DNA of 64,000 nt from Nocardia arthritidis (GTDB taxonomy: Bacteria; Actinomycetota; Actinomycetes; Mycobacteriales; Mycobacteriaceae): assembly GCF_011801145.1 (NCBI RefSeq), contig NZ_CP046172.1, positions 3,968,001-4,032,000 on the forward strand. The letters run 5' to 3'. Positions 42,070 through 50,781 of the stretch are shown here, piece after piece. Below the pieces are notes generated by a model. That model was not told the DNA's origin. It saw nothing but the letters and a program-made list of their open reading frames with translations, and searched no databases. Position 1 is the first letter of the stretch. Each line of letters begins with the position of its first letter. The position numbers and the translations under genes were made by a program.

Positions 42070-43674
42070 TCAGAATCGTGACGACGCCTCGGCGACGCGC
42101 GCGGCCCTGTTGGTGGCCACCACGGGCAGCGCCTCGTAGCTGTAATCGTCGAGCGGGAACCGGCGATGCCCGCGGCGGGCGCGGAAGAATCCGGTCGGCC
42201 TGATATAAGTGCTGTCGCCCTGCGAATTTCGGTAGTACGTCGGCACGTGACCGTTGAGTTCGGTCAGGTAGAAGCGCATGGCCGCGCCGTGACGGTAGAT
42301 ATCGCGGTGATACGCGTCGTGCACATCCTGGCGGATCGCCATATAGGTCGCGCCGCGGCGGCGCGCCTCCCGGATGGCGCGCACCGCGTGATCGGCGGTC
42401 ATCTCGACGAAGGCGTGCCAGCCGCTGCCGGTCCACGAATACGGGCCGACCAGCGTCCAACGATTGGGCAGGCCGGGCAGCGAAACGCTTTGGTACGCCT
42501 GCAATCCGTGCTCGGCGTAGAACGCGCCGAGGTCCAATCCGTTCGCACCGACCACCATGCCGGGCAGGTAGGTCTCCGGATCGGAGAAGACGTGGTATCC
42601 GGTGGCAAGCACGATCGCGTCGAAGGTGCGCTCGATGCCGTCGGTGGTGCGGATGCCGTTCGTGGTGATCCGGTCGATCGGTGTGGTTTCGAGTGCGACA
42701 TTCGCGCGGTTGAAGGCGAGCAGGTAGCCGGTATTCGCGGTGGGGCGCTTGGCGATCGGGCCGTAGTCGGGTGTGAGTTTCGCTCGCGTCGCCCGATCGC
42801 GCACCATGAGCCGCAGCAGGCCCCGGTATCCGGCGATGGCGGTCGCGTCGGCCGCGCGCATGGCCGGGCGCACCAGCGGCATCGGCGCATTGGAGAGGAC
42901 GCGCAGTCCGGCGTCGACCACCAGCAGCACCGCGCCGTGGGTCGCGGCCTGTAGGCCGGGGGTGCGCAGGGCGAACTTGACGATGCCGGGAATCCGCGGA
43001 TTCGGCTTGGGAATACACCAGACCGGGGTGCGCTGGTAGACGGTGAGGCTGCCGACTCGCGCCGCGATGGACGGCGTGATCTGCACCGAACTCGCGCCGG
43101 TGCCGATGACGGCGACGCGCCTGCCGTCGATGTCGTAGTCGTGATCCCAGTCGGCGGGCCGCAGGACCTTACCGCGGAAATCGGTGAGCCCCGGAATCCC
43201 CGGATCCTGTTTGGGGCTGATGAACGCGCCGACCGCGCTGATCACGAATCGCGCCGTGATCACCCCGCCGTCCGCGAGATGCAGGTTCCACCTGTGGTTT
43301 TCGGCATCCCACCGCTCGGCGACCACATGCGTGCCGAATCTGAGGTGCGGGTACAGCCCGAACCGGCGGGCCACGTCGACGTGGTACTGCTTCACCTCGG
43401 CTCCGGCCGCGAACAGCCTGCTCCAGTTGGGATTCCGCGCGAACGAGTACTGATACGCGATCGACGGGATATCGACTTCCAGCCCCGGATAATGATTTTC
43501 GTGCCAGCTGCCACCCACCTCGTCGGCGCGGTCCAGTATGGCGAATTCGGTGATCCCGGCCTGTTTCAGCTTCACACCCGCCGCGATCCCGCCCGGCCCG
43601 GCACCGATGACGACAACCTCGTGGTCGGGGCGCGAATCCCGCACCGCCGCTTCACCGTTCGATGCCGTGGTCAC
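42070..43674 (-). CDS. flavin-containing monooxygenase, Baeyer-Villiger-like with altered fingerprint
   Basis: 534 residues, GTG start at 43674. FAD motif VVVIGAGPGGIAAGVKLKQA, GSWHENHYPGLEVDIPSIAY, and NADPH motif VAVIGTGASSVQITPSIAAR. The fingerprint region reads FRGKVLRPADWDHDYD: the His normally central to FxGxxxHxxxW is Arg here, so it may be an atypical BVMO or a monooxygenase with other chemistry. First gene of a two-gene unit with the paralogue at 40488. About 155 bp upstream separate it from the small hypothetical gene on the same strand. Confidence 0.9.
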   Translation of the reverse strand: MTTASNGEAAVRDSRPDHEVVVIGAGPGGIAAGVKLKQAGITEFAILDRADEVGGSWHENHYPGLEVDIPSIAYQYSFARNPNWSRLFAAGAEVKQYHVDVARRFGLYPHLRFGTHVVAERWDAENHRWNLHLADGGVITARFVISAVGAFISPKQDPGIPGLTDFRGKVLRPADWDHDYDIDGRRVAVIGTGASSVQITPSIAARVGSLTVYQRTPVWCIPKPNPRIPGIVKFALRTPGLQAATHGAVLLVVDAGLRVLSNAPMPLVRPAMRAADATAIAGYRGLLRLMVRDRATRAKLTPDYGPIAKRPTANTGYLLAFNRANVALETTPIDRITTNGIRTTDGIERTFDAIVLATGYHVFSDPETYLPGMVVGANGLDLGAFYAEHGLQAYQSVSLPGLPNRWTLVGPYSWTGSGWHAFVEMTADHAVRAIREARRRGATYMAIRQDVHDAYHRDIYRHGAAMRFYLTELNGHVPTYYRNSQGDSTYIRPTGFFRARRGHRRFPLDDYSYEALPVVATNRAARVAEASSRF

Positions 43675-43829
43675 GATTGTCTGGGCCTCTCGGATAAAGT
43701 CGGCAGCTGGGCGGCCGCCGCTGATGGACGTTCACGCGCAAAAGCGGCGTGTCACCCAGAGTAAGTCCGTCTGAGACACTATTCAAGACTCGATCTCGGG
43801 ACCCGGATCGACCTCATCGAGGGCCGTGG

Positions 43830-44240
43830 TCAAAGCTGTTGAGCGGCTTTTGGAATCGTCATCGGCGTGGTGGAAGATATGGCGGGCGTTGTAGCCCGGC
43901 AGTGTCGCGCGGGCGGTCCGGCCCGCCTGGCATGGTGCGCCTGCGCGGCGTGTAAGCGGGCGGCAATTCTCCTGGCCAGCAGGATGATCGCGTGTTCGCG
44001 CAGTATGCCGATGCGCTCGGCGCGATCGTCCACCAAGGACAGGTGGTAGTCGTCGTACACCCCATCGGGGTCGCTGAGCAGTTCGTCCAATTCCATCCCG
44101 ATAATTGCTTGCTCGCGCGTGAGCAGGCGGCCGGGAAGCCAGCTCAGCTGCCAGACATGGCTGCCGTCCTGCGGCATACGGATGGCCCACTCGGGGGTGA
44201 TATCGCTGGTGATCGTCCAATCGGTGGCGTACAAGGTCAT
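43830..44240 (-). CDS. hypothetical protein, divergently paired with XRE/TPR regulator
   Basis: 136 residues from ATG 44240. The N-terminal part (MTLYATDWTITSDITPEWAI, then HVWQLSWLPGRLLTREQAII and DDYHLSLVDDRAERIGILRE) looks like a folded alpha/beta domain. The C-terminal 45 residues (AQAHHARRAGPPARHCRATT onward) are low-complexity and may be poorly conserved. I recognise no family, although similar small proteins occur beside XRE regulators in actinobacteria. It is divergent from the XRE/TPR gene at 44484. Confidence 0.6.
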   Translation of the reverse strand: MTLYATDWTITSDITPEWAIRMPQDGSHVWQLSWLPGRLLTREQAIIGMELDELLSDPDGVYDDYHLSLVDDRAERIGILREHAIILLARRIAARLHAAQAHHARRAGPPARHCRATTPAISSTTPMTIPKAAQQL

Positions 44241-44483
44241 CCGAGGCGCCTCTTCTTCGCAAATGATGATTTTGATTATTCGGGCCGAGGAGTCGGCCGA
44301 GCGTGGATTACCTTGTCAGAATGGCGTGTGAATCTCTTGGCGGGGATTCGATTCCCGGGCGGCGGTTTGTTCTTGCACGCAACGCGGGCAGAGCGGTACG
44401 AGGCGCGGGCATGCGGCGGGACCGACGGATAAACTGAATTCTCGGTGTGACCGGATAGTGGTCCCCGGAAACGAGTGATTCGT

Positions 44484-45899
44484 ATGACGAATGTTCCGCA
44501 CGACAACCGGTGTGCGCGGCGCGTGGCTCGTGGGGTGAAAATCGCGGGCGGTTCCGATTACGAGGCGGCGCTCGCGGTACATCGGCATTGCGGGGTGTCG
44601 TTGCTCCGGGCACACCGCATTGCCTGCGGTTACACGCTGATGGATGCGGTGGAGGCGCTCAAGGAGGTGCTCGCATCGCGGGGGATGCCCGCCGCGGGCC
44701 TACGCCATCAGCGGATGTCGCAGTGGGAGCACGGCCAGGATGTGCCGTCTCCGCACTATTTGGACGCGCTGTGTTTTCTGTATCGCACCAGACCCGACCG
44801 GCTCGGATTCGGGCACGACTATTCCGAACCGAGTGGTGTGTTCTCGGCGGATGAATTGCGGGAATCGATGGACCGACGTCATTTCGTGAGTTTTGCCGCG
44901 ACCGGCGCGATGTTCATGTATGCGCCGCCGGACGGGATATTCGGCGACGATATCGACCCACCGGGTGGTCCGCGGGCTACGGCGGCGTATGTGGGTCTAC
45001 TCGAGGAACTCACCGAGCAGAACGGTTATCGGCTCTATTCTCGGCCGACGGAGTTCATTCCCGCGCGCATGATCGATCTGGCTCGGGTACAGGCGTGCTT
45101 GCTGGCCGCGCCGACCCAGGATATTCAGCGCAGGCTGTATCGGATCTATGCCAAGAATGCCGGATTCATCGCCAGGCGGCTCACCGATATCGCGGGCGCG
45201 GGCGACGCGTTCGAGTGGTTCGGCATCGCCCGCCGCGCCGCCCGGCTCGCCGAGGACACGGCGGTGCAGGCCTGGATCGCCGGCTGGACCTGCGACGCAT
45301 GCGCCTGCCATCGCCAGTTCAAACCCGGCCTGGACGCCGCGCGCGCCGCCCAGTCGATCGGAGTCCGCGATTCGTCGACGGTGCTGGGATACCTCATGGA
45401 GGCGGGGGTGCATGCCCGATTGGGGCGGCGCCGCGAAACTCTCGAGGCCGTATGCAACGCCGACCGGTTGTTCGCCGAGCTCCGGGCGGACGACTGCGTT
45501 CCCGACGGATTCCATACCAGCGAATATCTGTTGCGCTGGCACCAGGCCAACGCGCTGGCCCTGGTCGGCGCGCACAGCCAGGCCGCGTCGCTGCGCCGGC
45601 GGGTGCTCGAGTTTCCGTTGGCCGACCACGATCAGGTCGGACGCGCGCTGCTGTGGCTGGACGAGGCCGCCGCACATATCGACGCGGGTGAACTGGAATG
45701 GGGCTGTCACCAGCTCATGACGGTGTGGCAGCAGCTACCGAACGAGATCGGCGGTGGGCTGGTCCCGGAGCGCGTCGTCGAGATCCTGGATGCCCTTACC
45801 GTCGGGCGCACCGCCATCCGTCAGGTGGCCGAGGTTCGCCAACTCCTCGAATCCACCGCGGCCGGACGCCTGGCCCTCGCTCGATCGGCTCGACGATAG
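44484..45899 (+). CDS. XRE-family regulator with TPR-like helical sensor domain
   Basis: 471 residues from ATG 44484; GTG 44475 is in frame. The HTH part is atypical: LLRAHRIACGYTLMDAVEAL, then LRHQRMSQWEHGQDVPSPHY. A long helical-repeat region covers about 150-470 (YAKNAGFIARRLTDIAGAGD, RRVLEFPLADHDQVGRALLW). This is the architecture of actinobacterial signal-responsive regulators related to the BldD/Rgg-like helical type. It sits at the left edge of the dioxygenase-peptide cluster and may control it. Partner small molecule or peptide unknown. Confidence 0.82.
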   Translation: MTNVPHDNRCARRVARGVKIAGGSDYEAALAVHRHCGVSLLRAHRIACGYTLMDAVEALKEVLASRGMPAAGLRHQRMSQWEHGQDVPSPHYLDALCFLYRTRPDRLGFGHDYSEPSGVFSADELRESMDRRHFVSFAATGAMFMYAPPDGIFGDDIDPPGGPRATAAYVGLLEELTEQNGYRLYSRPTEFIPARMIDLARVQACLLAAPTQDIQRRLYRIYAKNAGFIARRLTDIAGAGDAFEWFGIARRAARLAEDTAVQAWIAGWTCDACACHRQFKPGLDAARAAQSIGVRDSSTVLGYLMEAGVHARLGRRRETLEAVCNADRLFAELRADDCVPDGFHTSEYLLRWHQANALALVGAHSQAASLRRRVLEFPLADHDQVGRALLWLDEAAAHIDAGELEWGCHQLMTVWQQLPNEIGGGLVPERVVEILDALTVGRTAIRQVAEVRQLLESTAAGRLALARSARR

Positions 45900-45914
45900 T
45901 GGTGCGCGACGTTC

Positions 45915-46883
45915 TCATCCGACGACCCGCAGCGCGCCACGGCGGCGGTGGGCCCGGACGGATGCGCAGGTGTACGTGCGCAGCAGCCATCGATCGGTAC
46001 CGTCGTAACGCGGTTGAAATACCGTGCGGCCGTGGACCGTTCGCCGGTTGTCCACCAGCAGCAGGTCGCCGGGACGTGCGTGGTGACCGATCGCCGCACG
46101 GTCGAGGGCCGCGGTCAGCGCGATCATCGCCGCGGCCGCCTGACGGTCGTCGGGATCGGCGGGACGTTGGTAGATCGCGTCGAAGCAGATCTCCGGGTCG
46201 TCCTCGGGTCCGGTCAATATCGGCGCGGCGACGAGGTCGACGGGGTGCGGGAGGTCGTGTTCGGCCGAGGGCACCATGATGAACCGCGGCTGACGCAGGA
46301 CCGCCGTTATCTCATCGGGCAGATCGAGGTTGCGGGCCGACGCCAGCACTGTCGCGGCCCCGGGGTGGCCGCGCAGACACAGCAATCCGAAGTAATCGCA
46401 ACGGTCGTCGGTGAAACCGTCCTCGACATGCCACTGCAGCGCGGCGGTACTGCCGCCACCGTTCTGGTCGTCCTCGTGGCCGGCTACCGGGACTATGTGT
46501 TCGACAAGCCGTCCATCGATCAGTGATCGGAACGTGAACGGCTCACCCAGCGACCAGGAAACCGCCAACAGCAACAGTGCGGCGGCATCGACCACCGGTG
46601 TTGACACCGAGGGTGTCCGGGTTGCCGGAGTGGCAGGCAATCCGGCCGCACTCGCGCACAGATTCCGAACCAACAGCACATTGTGTGCGGTGCCGACGGT
46701 GCGGAAGCGGTGCAGTGCGCCGATCACACTCGACGGAAGGTAGGCAATGAGACCGGAAGCGACCTCGACGGAATCCTGCGATCCGCGGTGCGCGCAGGCC
46801 GCCCGCAGCGCCGCCGTCCACACCCGAGCCGCCTCCTGCCTGCGCAACTTCACGACTTCGCCGGGAACAAGTCGATCGAACAT
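45915..46883 (-). CDS. Fe(II)/2OG dioxygenase A, asparagine oxygenase/clavaminate synthase-like
   Basis: 322 residues from ATG 46883 (AGGGGG upstream; ATG 46904 is less likely). Iron ligands H152 and E154 in LQWHVEDGFTDDRC, distal H284 in DNRRTVHGRTVF, and R298 in DGTDRWLLRTY for 2OG. The segment FGLLCLRGHPGAATVLASAR is characteristic of the AsnO/VioC/CAS branch, which hydroxylates amino acids at C-beta or C-gamma. It is a clear paralogue of the gene at 53227. Its start overlaps the stop of a 53-codon ORF (TGATG), so the small peptide and the enzyme are co-translated. Confidence 0.88.
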   Translation of the reverse strand: MFDRLVPGEVVKLRRQEAARVWTAALRAACAHRGSQDSVEVASGLIAYLPSSVIGALHRFRTVGTAHNVLLVRNLCASAAGLPATPATRTPSVSTPVVDAAALLLLAVSWSLGEPFTFRSLIDGRLVEHIVPVAGHEDDQNGGGSTAALQWHVEDGFTDDRCDYFGLLCLRGHPGAATVLASARNLDLPDEITAVLRQPRFIMVPSAEHDLPHPVDLVAAPILTGPEDDPEICFDAIYQRPADPDDRQAAAAMIALTAALDRAAIGHHARPGDLLLVDNRRTVHGRTVFQPRYDGTDRWLLRTYTCASVRAHRRRGALRVVG

Positions 46884-47044
46884 CAGCGATCGCCCCCTGA
46901 ACATCCGTAAACCGCTGGGCGGTACTTATCGCGTCCGTATTTCGCCTCCGGTACGGCTCGCGGCGACAGCAATTGATTTCCAGCGAATGGTGAAAACTTG
47001 AATTTCATGCCCCGGTCGGCACGTTTGGTGGTGTTCGGATTCAT
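46883..47044 (-). CDS. 53-residue small ORF upstream of dioxygenase A; candidate precursor peptide
   Basis: ATG 47044 has AAGGA 9 bp upstream. The peptide begins MNPNTTKRADRGMKFKFSPF and continues AGNQLLSPRAVPEAKYGRDK, ending YRPAVYGCSGGDR. It is basic, with Arg, Lys and Tyr in the C-terminal half. TGA overlaps the dioxygenase ATG by one base. No homologue is known to me. The tight coupling, the short length, and the same arrangement before dioxygenase B suggest a substrate or signalling peptide; a leader ORF without a stable product is the alternative. Confidence 0.5.
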   Translation of the reverse strand: MNPNTTKRADRGMKFKFSPFAGNQLLSPRAVPEAKYGRDKYRPAVYGCSGGDR

Positions 47045-47113
47045 AGTGGCTGTCCTTCGGATACGTCTGCGACACATCTGCCGCTACGAACAGCAAATCC
47101 GGACAAACCTCGC

Positions 47114-47170
47114 GTCCGACACCTGTTCGGACAGACCGGCGGATCCGCATTGCATTTCCGGACCGTCCGG
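47114..47170. promoter_or_regulatory. cluster of GTCCG/CGGAC dyads in the peptide A / STAND divergent promoter
   Basis: GTCCGA-N7-TCGGAC (47114-47132) and the perfect palindrome CCGGAC-C-GTCCGG (47158-47170) lie in the 200-bp gap between the divergent peptide-A and STAND genes, with further TCCGG and CCGGAC half-sites on both sides (47097, 47180-47200). They are a probable operator region for one of the local regulators. Confidence 0.5.
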
Positions 47171-47245
47171 CGGACATCGAGCAGACACTGCCGGACAATT
47201 GATGACGTGCGACGAAGGGGCGCTGGTGAAGGGGGGAAGTGCGTA

Positions 47246-50125
47246 ATGGCCGCGATTCCGAACCGGGCGGTGACACGCGAATACCTGGCGAGGCTCACCA
47301 ACCAGACCGAATTCGGCGGTGCGCTGCGCAGAATCCGGGAAGCGGCCGGCCTTTCGATTCGTCGGCTCGAACGAAAAGCGGCCGACCGGGCCAACGGCGG
47401 GCCGCACCGTTTCGTCGGTCTGACGAAGAATCTGATCGAGGACATGGAGAAGGGGAAACGGCTCGAAGGTAACCCTATCGGCGCGGCGAACGACAACAGG
47501 CTGGAGATCTATTTGTGGTGCTGCGGCGTACCCCGGGAAGACCTGCCCGCATGGCTGGAAACACGCCGCCGGATACGCCGCGCGGCACTGCGACCGGAAC
47601 ATGAGCCCGCCTCGGATGTCGCGACTCAGCTGCGTCCGGCGGTCAAGACGGCCCTGCGTCGCGACGTGGGCACCTTCATCGGACGCGACGCCGAACTCCA
47701 GCAGATCCTGGCCGCGGCCGCCACCGACCGCGGACCCCGGATCTACACCATCGATGGCATGCCCGGTATCGGGAAGACCGCACTTGCGACCCGGGCGGCG
47801 CACCTGTTGGTGGATCAATTTCCCGACGGCCGGTATTTCGTCGAATTGCACGCCCACACCGCGGATCGCGCGGTGGCCGAGCCGACGGATGTGCTGGCCG
47901 GCCTGTTGATCAGCCTCGGAGTCGACACCGATTACATCCCCGACAGTCTGGAAGGGCGGCGCGACCTGTGGCGCGACCGGCTGACCGGTAAGCGAGTGCT
48001 GCTGATCCTCGACGATGCGCGCGATGTGGCGCAGATCGAACCGCTCCTGCCCGCCGCCCCCGAATGTCTGACGCTCGTCACCAGCCGACGCAGGCTGATC
48101 ACCCTGGACAACACGGTCCCGGTGGCGCTGGACATCCTCGATCCGCGCGCTGCCGCAGAGTTGTTCGCCGCCCTGGCGCAGCCCACCGCGGACGGCGACG
48201 CGGATCGGGCGGCGGTGGCGCGGATCGTCCGGCTGTGCGGATATCTACCGCTGGCGATCACGCTTTTGGCGGGCCGTTTGGCGCACCATCCGACGTGGAC
48301 GATCGCCGAACTCGCCGACGAATTCAGCCGGGCAACGGATCGTCTCGGCGAACTCGATGCCGGTGACCAGGTCGTCCGCGCCGCGTTCGACCTGTCATAC
48401 CGTGACCTGCCGTCCAAGCATCGCCTGCTGTTCCGCCGGTTGGGTCTGCACCCGGGCCCCGACTTCGATGCGCATGCCGCGGCCGCGCTGGTCGGCGTCG
48501 ATGTCGCCACGATGCGATGGGACCTGGATTCGCTGTATACCGACCATCTCCTCGACGAGCCTGCTCGGGGCCGCTACCGCCTGCACGACCTGCTGCGCGA
48601 ATTCGCTCGCGCCCTCGCCGACGCCGAGCCCGGCGGCGACAGCTCCCGAGCGCAGGAACGGTTGCTGGACTATTACCAGTACACGGCCGCCGCGGCGGAT
48701 CGCTGGCTGACCCGCTGGACGCGCACCACCAGCGAGCGTGGCGACCCTCCGGCCGGCCGTAGGGTCGCCGCACGGACATTCGGCAACGAGATCCAGGCAT
48801 TGGAATGGATGCGCCTCGAACGGGAGAACCTGCTGGCCTGTCTCGACACCCTCGCCGACAAACACCCGACCCGGGTGATCGCCTTGGCCGGAGCGCTGGC
48901 CGGACTACTGGACCGCGACGGACCTTGGCCACTGGCAGGCAAACTGCATCAACGTGCCGTGGGTGCCGCACGTGGTCTCGGCGACCAACTCGGCGAGGCC
49001 TGTGCGCTCAACAATCTGGGCGGCGTGCACTGGCGCGCCGGGAATTATCCGGCGGCCATCGACCGCTGCGAGGCGGCACTCACCCTGTACCGCAAACTGG
49101 ACGACCGGCTCGGCGAGGCGAATGTTCTGAACAACTTGGGCACCATTCACGGTGAAACCAGCGACTATTCGAGGGCCGCCGGTCTGCATCGACAGGCGTT
49201 GACCCGCTATCGCCGACTCGGTAACCGGCTCGGCGAGGCGAATACGCTGAACAGTCTGGGCACCATTCATGAGAAAATTGGGGAATATCCGAAGGCCGGG
49301 GATCTGCATCGGCAGGCGTTGGCTTTGTATCATGAGTTGGGTAATCGCCTCGGCAAGGCGAATGCGTTGAATAACCTCGGAATTGTCCGCGCTCGGACGG
49401 GTTTGCACAGCGAGGCTGTTGATCTGCATCAGCAGGCGTTGGCTTTGTATCATCAGTTGGGTAATCGCCTCGGCGAAGCGAATGCGTTGAATAATCTCGG
49501 TATTGTTCGTACTCGGACGGGTTTGCACAGCGAGGCTGTTGATCTGCATCAGCAGGCGTTGGCTTTGTATCATCAGTTGGGTAATCGCCTCGGCAAGGCG
49601 AATGCGTTGAACAACCTCGGAATTGTCCGCGCTCGGACGGGTTTGCACAGCGAGGCTGTTGATCTGCATCAGCAGGCGTTGGCTTTGTATCATCAGTTGG
49701 GCGATCGCCTCGGCGAAGCGAATGCGTTGAACAACCTCGGAATTGTCCGCGCTCGCACCGGTCTGCGTGCCGAGGCCGTGGACCTGCACCAACGGGCTCT
49801 CGCTCTGTTCCGCCAACTCGGCTACCGTCGCGGCGTGGTCGAGGTTCTCGTCGATATAGGCACGTTGTTGCTCGATACCGGTGCGCCTGATGTGGCACTC
49901 GGCAGGTTCACCGAGGCCCTCGCGGTCGCCCGTGAGCTCGGCAGTCAACTCGAACAGGCGCACGCCCTGGAAGGTATCGCTCGGTGCCGAGTGGGCATGG
50001 GGGCGGAGGGTGATCTCGCGGAACTCCGCGAGGCGATCGAAATGTATGCGCGTATCGGAGCCCCGGAGGCAGCGGCGGCCGCCGCGTACCGGTCCACATT
50101 GCGGCACGGCAGGTCCTCCGCCTGA
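47246..50125 (+). CDS. STAND-type regulator: XRE HTH + NB-ARC ATPase + TPR repeats
   Basis: 959 residues from ATG 47246 (AAGGGGGGA upstream). Residues about 25-105 form an XRE-like HTH (GGALRRIREAAGLSIRRLER). NB-ARC: Walker A IDGMPGIGKTALATRAA at about 167-183, Walker B RVLLILDDARD near 250, TLVTSRRRL near 275 and the GxP motif CGYLPLAITLLAG near 331. From about 560 to 930 there are TPRs of 40 residues of the form NALNNLGIVRARTGL(H/R)xEAVDLHQ, ALALYHQLGNRLGEA. These proteins oligomerise on ligand binding and act as transcription regulators (AfsR-like without SARP) or immune switches. It is flanked by the dioxygenase cluster and most likely regulates it. Confidence 0.88.
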   Translation: MAAIPNRAVTREYLARLTNQTEFGGALRRIREAAGLSIRRLERKAADRANGGPHRFVGLTKNLIEDMEKGKRLEGNPIGAANDNRLEIYLWCCGVPREDLPAWLETRRRIRRAALRPEHEPASDVATQLRPAVKTALRRDVGTFIGRDAELQQILAAAATDRGPRIYTIDGMPGIGKTALATRAAHLLVDQFPDGRYFVELHAHTADRAVAEPTDVLAGLLISLGVDTDYIPDSLEGRRDLWRDRLTGKRVLLILDDARDVAQIEPLLPAAPECLTLVTSRRRLITLDNTVPVALDILDPRAAAELFAALAQPTADGDADRAAVARIVRLCGYLPLAITLLAGRLAHHPTWTIAELADEFSRATDRLGELDAGDQVVRAAFDLSYRDLPSKHRLLFRRLGLHPGPDFDAHAAAALVGVDVATMRWDLDSLYTDHLLDEPARGRYRLHDLLREFARALADAEPGGDSSRAQERLLDYYQYTAAAADRWLTRWTRTTSERGDPPAGRRVAARTFGNEIQALEWMRLERENLLACLDTLADKHPTRVIALAGALAGLLDRDGPWPLAGKLHQRAVGAARGLGDQLGEACALNNLGGVHWRAGNYPAAIDRCEAALTLYRKLDDRLGEANVLNNLGTIHGETSDYSRAAGLHRQALTRYRRLGNRLGEANTLNSLGTIHEKIGEYPKAGDLHRQALALYHELGNRLGKANALNNLGIVRARTGLHSEAVDLHQQALALYHQLGNRLGEANALNNLGIVRTRTGLHSEAVDLHQQALALYHQLGNRLGKANALNNLGIVRARTGLHSEAVDLHQQALALYHQLGDRLGEANALNNLGIVRARTGLRAEAVDLHQRALALFRQLGYRRGVVEVLVDIGTLLLDTGAPDVALGRFTEALAVARELGSQLEQAHALEGIARCRVGMGAEGDLAELREAIEMYARIGAPEAAAAAAYRSTLRHGRSSA
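49261..49800 (+). repeat. near-identical 120-bp tandem DNA repeats coding TPRs
   Basis: Four units in register at 49321, 49441, 49561 and 49681 (each starting ggctttgtatcatcagttg or a one-base variant) are almost identical at DNA level, third codon positions included. Their codons (ttg, tat, cat, gtt) differ from the surrounding GC-rich TPRs. This shows recent duplication or gene conversion inside the STAND gene and makes the region prone to copy-number change. Confidence 0.85.
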
Positions 50126-50131
50126 TGGCCG

Positions 50132-50602
50132 TCAGCCGGCCGAAGCCCCTTCGCCCGGTGCCCGCGCCGTACCCGGAGCGGTAGCCGTGAGTTGATCGAA
50201 GAGGTAGCGATCGACCGACATGCGAATCGCCCAGGCTCTGCTGCGCTGCAACCGTGCACAGAGATCGGCCAATCGTGCCGAGGTCGGCGCATCGAGATGG
50301 ATATCGACGGGCACGCCGACCCGGGTATCCGATCCGTCGTGCACGATGGCGCCCGTCAGCGGGTCGAAATCTCTGGATTCGACGATGCCCGCGTCGGATA
50401 CCCGATACGTGCCTGCGTCCACTCTTTCGGCCGGTGCTCGGATTTCATCGTCGGCATCGAAGTAATCGAGCATCGCGACGACGGCCGCGCAGATCATTTC
50501 CTCTTCCGAGGCGGAGTGCGCGCGCGCCAGTGGGCCCACAAGCGATATGGCGGCTGACGTGAACATTACGGTGAGTCGTGTTTCGGCGGTGTAGCGCTTC
50601 AT
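50132..50602 (-). CDS. hypothetical protein with possible ribbon-helix-helix C-terminus
   Basis: 156 residues from ATG 50602 (GAGG 8-11 bp upstream). The N-terminal half (MKRYTAETRLTVMFTSAAIS, then SASEEEMICAAVVAMLDYFD) is helical. The middle (RVSDAGIVESRDFDPLTGAI) is strand-like. The C-terminal VDIHLDAPTSARLADLCARL, then QRSRAWAIRMSVDRYLFDQL, has the strand-helix-helix spacing of RHH/CopG-type DNA-binding proteins. The family is not recognised. It ends 7 bp from the STAND gene end (convergent) and may be another regulator of the cluster. Confidence 0.6.
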   Translation of the reverse strand: MKRYTAETRLTVMFTSAAISLVGPLARAHSASEEEMICAAVVAMLDYFDADDEIRAPAERVDAGTYRVSDAGIVESRDFDPLTGAIVHDGSDTRVGVPVDIHLDAPTSARLADLCARLQRSRAWAIRMSVDRYLFDQLTATAPGTARAPGEGASAG

Positions 50603-50731
50603 GAACGGCGCACCTCGTCTTTCGGCCATGTGGTGAATGGCTTTGTGGCGCAATGTCTTTGCTTCACAATTGAAAGGCTGATGCGACAACACACCAATAG
50701 GTATGATAGCACGCTGATCGCTGGAAATGCC

Positions 50732-50750
50732 ATGAGATGCGTATTCTCAT
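50732..50750. promoter_or_regulatory. ATGAGA-N7-TCTCAT dyad upstream of the 50602 gene
   Basis: Perfect 6-bp arms (50732-50737 and 50745-50750) in the 180-bp gap upstream of the RHH-like gene. On the minus strand TATCAT about 30 bp nearer the gene could be its -10. A likely operator. Confidence 0.4.
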
Positions 50751-50781
50751 CGCGAAATGCGTTCTCGCCCCGGCGAATCCG

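Noticed and set aside
43783..44262. 159-codon minus-strand frame overlapping the 136-residue gene
   Set aside because: Arg/His-rich shadow; the alternative frame starting at 44240 has a balanced, folded-protein composition and sits at the divergent promoter.
49321..49760. Tandem repeats considered as a CRISPR or minisatellite
   Set aside because: The 120-bp period equals three TPR codon blocks of 40 and stays in frame within the STAND gene; there are no unique spacers.
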